This document shows, piece by piece, positions 53,540 to 55,616 of a DNA stretch of 55,616 bases (position 1 is the stretch's first letter; each line of letters opens with the position of its first letter). The notes under the pieces are model-generated. The model did not search any database. It was given only the letters and a program-made list of their open reading frames with translations, and was not told the DNA's origin. Source of the DNA: Paenibacillus albiflavus. Its GTDB lineage: Bacteria; Bacillota; Bacilli; Paenibacillales; NBRC-103111. Position numbers and translations under genes: made by a program. The stretch lies in contig NZ_SKFG01000019.1 in the NCBI RefSeq assembly GCF_004344915.1, forward strand, positions 1-55,616. Direction: 5' to 3'.

Positions 53540-54302
53540 TGCCATCTCCCTCCTGTAAAAGCTGCAGATAATAATCAACAATTCGATCGATATGATCCAT
53601 TACTTCGGTATCCATTCCGTACACCTTTGTTTCCATTCCTTCTTCGGGGCGAATTAATGACCAATACTTATCAATGAGTTGCTCGTCATGCTGAAACCAT
53701 TCCGTGGAAACCTCAATAATTTGCGCTGCAAGCTTCTGAGAAATGATAGAGGAAGGAGGTTCGTGCATACTCGCCTTGACCTTTCGAATCAGCTTCGCCC
53801 ACTCCATGTTTCGTGGATCGTTTGAGCTCAAATCCGGCAAGTCTTTAATAATCTTAATTTCCTCATCCGAAAAGTGCTGAGCAAGAAACGTTTCTCTAGT
53901 CTCGGAAGGAGACCGAAGCGCCCTGATGAAAAGAAAGATATCCTCCGCTTCGATCTCTCCTTTCATTTCAAAAGCATGCCTTGCTATCTGCAACAGCTTC
54001 TCCATCTCATCCAAACGATTCTTTTCTTCCTTAACCGCTGCTAGCTCAAAATCCAGATAAGTTCTCCAACAGTGCTCCTGTGATTCCTTCCCTGTAGATA
54101 ACATTTCCTTGATGGACGCCAGCGTAAAGCCCAGCTCCTTCAATGCAGCTATATGTTGGAGCACTCTAATCTCCTCATTTGAATAGTACCTGTAGCCCGA
54201 ATCAGCTACTTTGGCAGGCTTTAATAAACCGATCTCATCATAATATCTCAGTGTCCTTATAGATATATTTGTATTCTTGGACAATTCACCAATGCTGTAC
54301 AT
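53529..54302 (-). CDS. MerR-family regulator of the SMR pair
   Basis: The 257-residue protein has the N-terminal MerR winged helix (MYSIGELSKNTNISIRTLRYYDEIGLLKPAKVADSGYRYYS) and coiled-coil dimer helix, then a helical effector domain of about 140 residues, so it probably senses an organic compound, not a metal. It starts at ATG 54302 with GGTGGGGG close upstream; the longer frame to 54326 runs into the promoter -10 and is rejected. First of three genes; the promoter has the stretched spacer typical of MerR control. Confidence 0.9.
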   Translation of the reverse strand: MYSIGELSKNTNISIRTLRYYDEIGLLKPAKVADSGYRYYSNEEIRVLQHIAALKELGFTLASIKEMLSTGKESQEHCWRTYLDFELAAVKEEKNRLDEMEKLLQIARHAFEMKGEIEAEDIFLFIRALRSPSETRETFLAQHFSDEEIKIIKDLPDLSSNDPRNMEWAKLIRKVKASMHEPPSSIISQKLAAQIIEVSTEWFQHDEQLIDKYWSLIRPEEGMETKVYGMDTEVMDHIDRIVDYYLQLLQEGDGNGS

Positions 54303-54325
54303 AATGCCCCCACCTCTCAACAACA

Positions 54326-54357
54326 AGTATATAGTCTCCAGTATACGTGAGAGTCAA
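54326..54357 (-). promoter_or_regulatory. MerR-type promoter with 20-bp spacer and dyad
   Basis: TTGACT (54357-54352) and TATACT (54331-54326) on the minus strand are 20 bases apart, longer than the ideal 17. An imperfect dyad (54333-54354, AGTCTCCA opposite GTGAGAGT around GTATAC) fills the spacer. MerR proteins twist such DNA to align the hexamers, so the regulator should activate its own operon. Confidence 0.8.
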
Positions 54358-54712
54358 GTTTTTTTAGAAAACATTGGAAATTAACTTGCTGCCGATGCCT
54401 CAATTGACGATGACAATATTAACAGTAGATTTCCATGCCGTGCTCCCTCCGCTATCGTTCCGAATTGATGGATTAACAAACCGGGAAGCGTGCCGTATTG
54501 TTCACTTTCTTTGTTTTTTACCGCGTACTACTTTAGTAGGACGACAATCTCCTATGATTCGCTCTATAATGCCTTGTAGAGTCGAATAATAGGAGGTTTT
54601 CTCCGTTGGGGGAAGGAAGGATAATGTTGCGGAACTGGTGATAATTATTTACTGAAGAATCAAGCTTCTTGACTAGGAGAGTATATACCACATTGAAAAA
54701 GGCGGAATTATT
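54358..54712. other. Intergenic region between MerR operon and right-edge surface protein
   Basis: The region should hold the promoter of the surface gene. It contains an imperfect hairpin (54549-54595) listed separately. A 71-codon frame at 54374-54589 lacks a ribosome site and matches no family. No other features are visible. Confidence 0.5.
54549..54600 (+). terminator. Imperfect long hairpin followed by T run
   Basis: CTCCTAT-GATTCG-CTCTA pairs with TAGAG-CGAAT-ATAGGAG around a 10-base loop, followed by GTTTT. It may end an upstream transcript or form part of the leader of the gene at 54713. No gene clearly ends here. Confidence 0.45.
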
Positions 54713-55616
54713 ATGGGGATTAAAAGAAAACTGCTTAAAACAACTATGAGGTTACGAAAAATACTTGTATTCATAATTATGCTTTCTATGGCATTCCCTT
54801 GCACTGGGAAAGTTTTTGCAACTGTTCAACCGACACTTGTTATTGCTGCAAGCCCTAACGTAACGCTGCCCAGCGGCGGCACCGTAACGCTCTCTGCGAG
54901 CGCGATTTTAAGTGGGGGGGACGCGTCCGCCCCCCCTACAGGCAGTCTTCTGTTTACACTAACTGGTCCCGACGGCTTTTCATATACTCAAACCAATGCT
55001 GTCTCCGAAAATGGGATATATACTGCATCAATCACTCTTCTCACCACTGGACCGATAGTCGGCACCTATACCTGGGCTGCATATTATGGTGGGGATGCAA
55101 ACAACGCTGCTGCCGCTGGTCAAGGCCATACTCTCGTGAGCTCCGCGATGCCAACCCTTGCAGTCAGTGCCAACCCAACCTCTGTCATGATCGGATCGTC
55201 TTCCCAAGTGCTCGGGGCTTCCGCGAATTTAGCCTCAGGGTATTACCCGACCGGTACGCTTACGTTCAATCTGCTTGCTCCCGGCGGAGCCACTGTTGAT
55301 ACCGAGATAGTCACAGTTAATGGAAATGGAACTTATACAACTCCAACAGGATTCACTCTTCCCACCACTGAACCGATAGCCGGCATCTATCAATGGGTTG
55401 TATCCTACTCTGGCGATCCAAACAACATCCCTGTCTCATCTCGCAGCGACTGTTCTGTAACTGTTCCCCAACAGGCAGATCTCTCCATCACAAATACTGT
55501 GAATAACGCAACACCGAATGTAGGAGATACTATAACTATCACCGTCACTCTCACAAATAATGGGCCTGATAGTGCAACAGGTGTGGTAATAACAGATTTG
55601 CTGCCAGCCGGTCTCA
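54713..55616 (+). CDS. Secreted surface protein with Ig-like and DUF11 domains (3' end outside window)
   Basis: The 301 visible codons start at ATG 54713 (AGGCGGA six or seven bases upstream). A signal peptide (residues about 14-37: LRKILVFIIMLSMAFPCTGKVFA) is followed by two Ig-like repeats (about 42-140 and 142-240), each with LTFNL/LLFTL and GTYTWAAYYGGDANN/GIYQWVVSYSGDPNN, the bacterial Ig_3-type layout. A DUF11 domain begins around residue 247 (ADLSITNTVNNATPNVGDTIT, TNNGPDSATGVVITDLLPAGL). Probable role: cell-surface adhesin or matrix protein, like the left-edge protein. The C-terminus and anchor are missing. Confidence 0.88.
   Translation, partial: MGIKRKLLKTTMRLRKILVFIIMLSMAFPCTGKVFATVQPTLVIAASPNVTLPSGGTVTLSASAILSGGDASAPPTGSLLFTLTGPDGFSYTQTNAVSENGIYTASITLLTTGPIVGTYTWAAYYGGDANNAAAAGQGHTLVSSAMPTLAVSANPTSVMIGSSSQVLGASANLASGYYPTGTLTFNLLAPGGATVDTEIVTVNGNGTYTTPTGFTLPTTEPIAGIYQWVVSYSGDPNNIPVSSRSDCSVTVPQQADLSITNTVNNATPNVGDTITITVTLTNNGPDSATGVVITDLLPAGL

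Noticed and set aside
54303-54370. Guanidine (ykkC) riboswitch before the SMR genes
   Set aside because: The leader is too short and lacks the ykkC core; a MerR promoter with dyad explains the control.
54374-54589. 71-codon plus-strand frame, considered as a transposase scrap
   Set aside because: No ribosome site and no motif that I can tie to a transposase; ends inside the hairpin.

Overview
The window reads as chromosomal DNA of a Gram-positive Bacillales, most likely Paenibacillus or a close relative. Supporting signs are an S-layer-homology (SLH) anchored subtilisin, a tyrosine T-box leader, a pspA-ydjG-ydjH-ydjI envelope-stress operon behind a SigW-type promoter, AGGAGG-type ribosome sites with frequent GTG/TTG starts, and large Ig-like surface proteins. 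I see no rRNA, tRNA, CRISPR array, complete insertion sequence or prophage. The assignment rests on gene content only.

Layout. 1-2564 is the 5' part of a minus-strand surface protein whose visible Ig-like domains are five almost identical 285-bp tandem repeats; its 3' end lies beyond the left edge. After a gap holding a degenerate tmRNA-like 3' end come a tRNA-dihydrouridine synthase, a sulfatase-modifying-factor remnant and the ydjI-ydjH-ydjG-pspA operon (4.3-7.9 kb). From 8 to 15 kb are stand-alone genes: acetyltransferase, prolyl 4-hydroxylase, DMT transporter, glyoxalase-fold protein, sugar-dehydrogenase-like propeller, secreted neutral ceramidase. From 15 to 23 kb are a BlaR1/BlaI-type pair with a DUF4825 sensor and a 1.87-kilo-residue SLH protease with five BIG2 domains. 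At 23.0-25.7 kb a tyrosine T-box precedes an NhaC-type transporter and a PqqB-like metallo-hydrolase. A chemoreceptor, a PNPOx-like flavoprotein and a divergent MocR regulator follow.

29.9-34.9 kb is a TetR-MFS-FtsX-ATPase efflux operon. 35.1-44.6 kb, all on the minus strand, is the most unusual block: a small membrane protein, a NarX/NarL-type two-component pair, then an 82-aa membrane protein, a 1534-aa double P-type ATPase (inactive front half fused to an active P2-type back half), two 78-aa proteins and an Nramp-like transporter. Close spacing and repeated promoter motifs suggest one ion-transport system under its own sensor kinase.

44.8-49.5 kb holds an ArsR/AHSA1/VOC operon, a methyltransferase-like gene with a TetR regulator, a CD3324-type small protein behind a long inverted repeat, and a second acetyltransferase. 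49.6-52.7 kb is a GDP-sugar operon (manC, glycosyltransferase, gmd) whose first gene appears to start with ATT. The window ends with a MerR-controlled SMR efflux pair and the start of a second DUF11-type surface protein, cut by the right edge.
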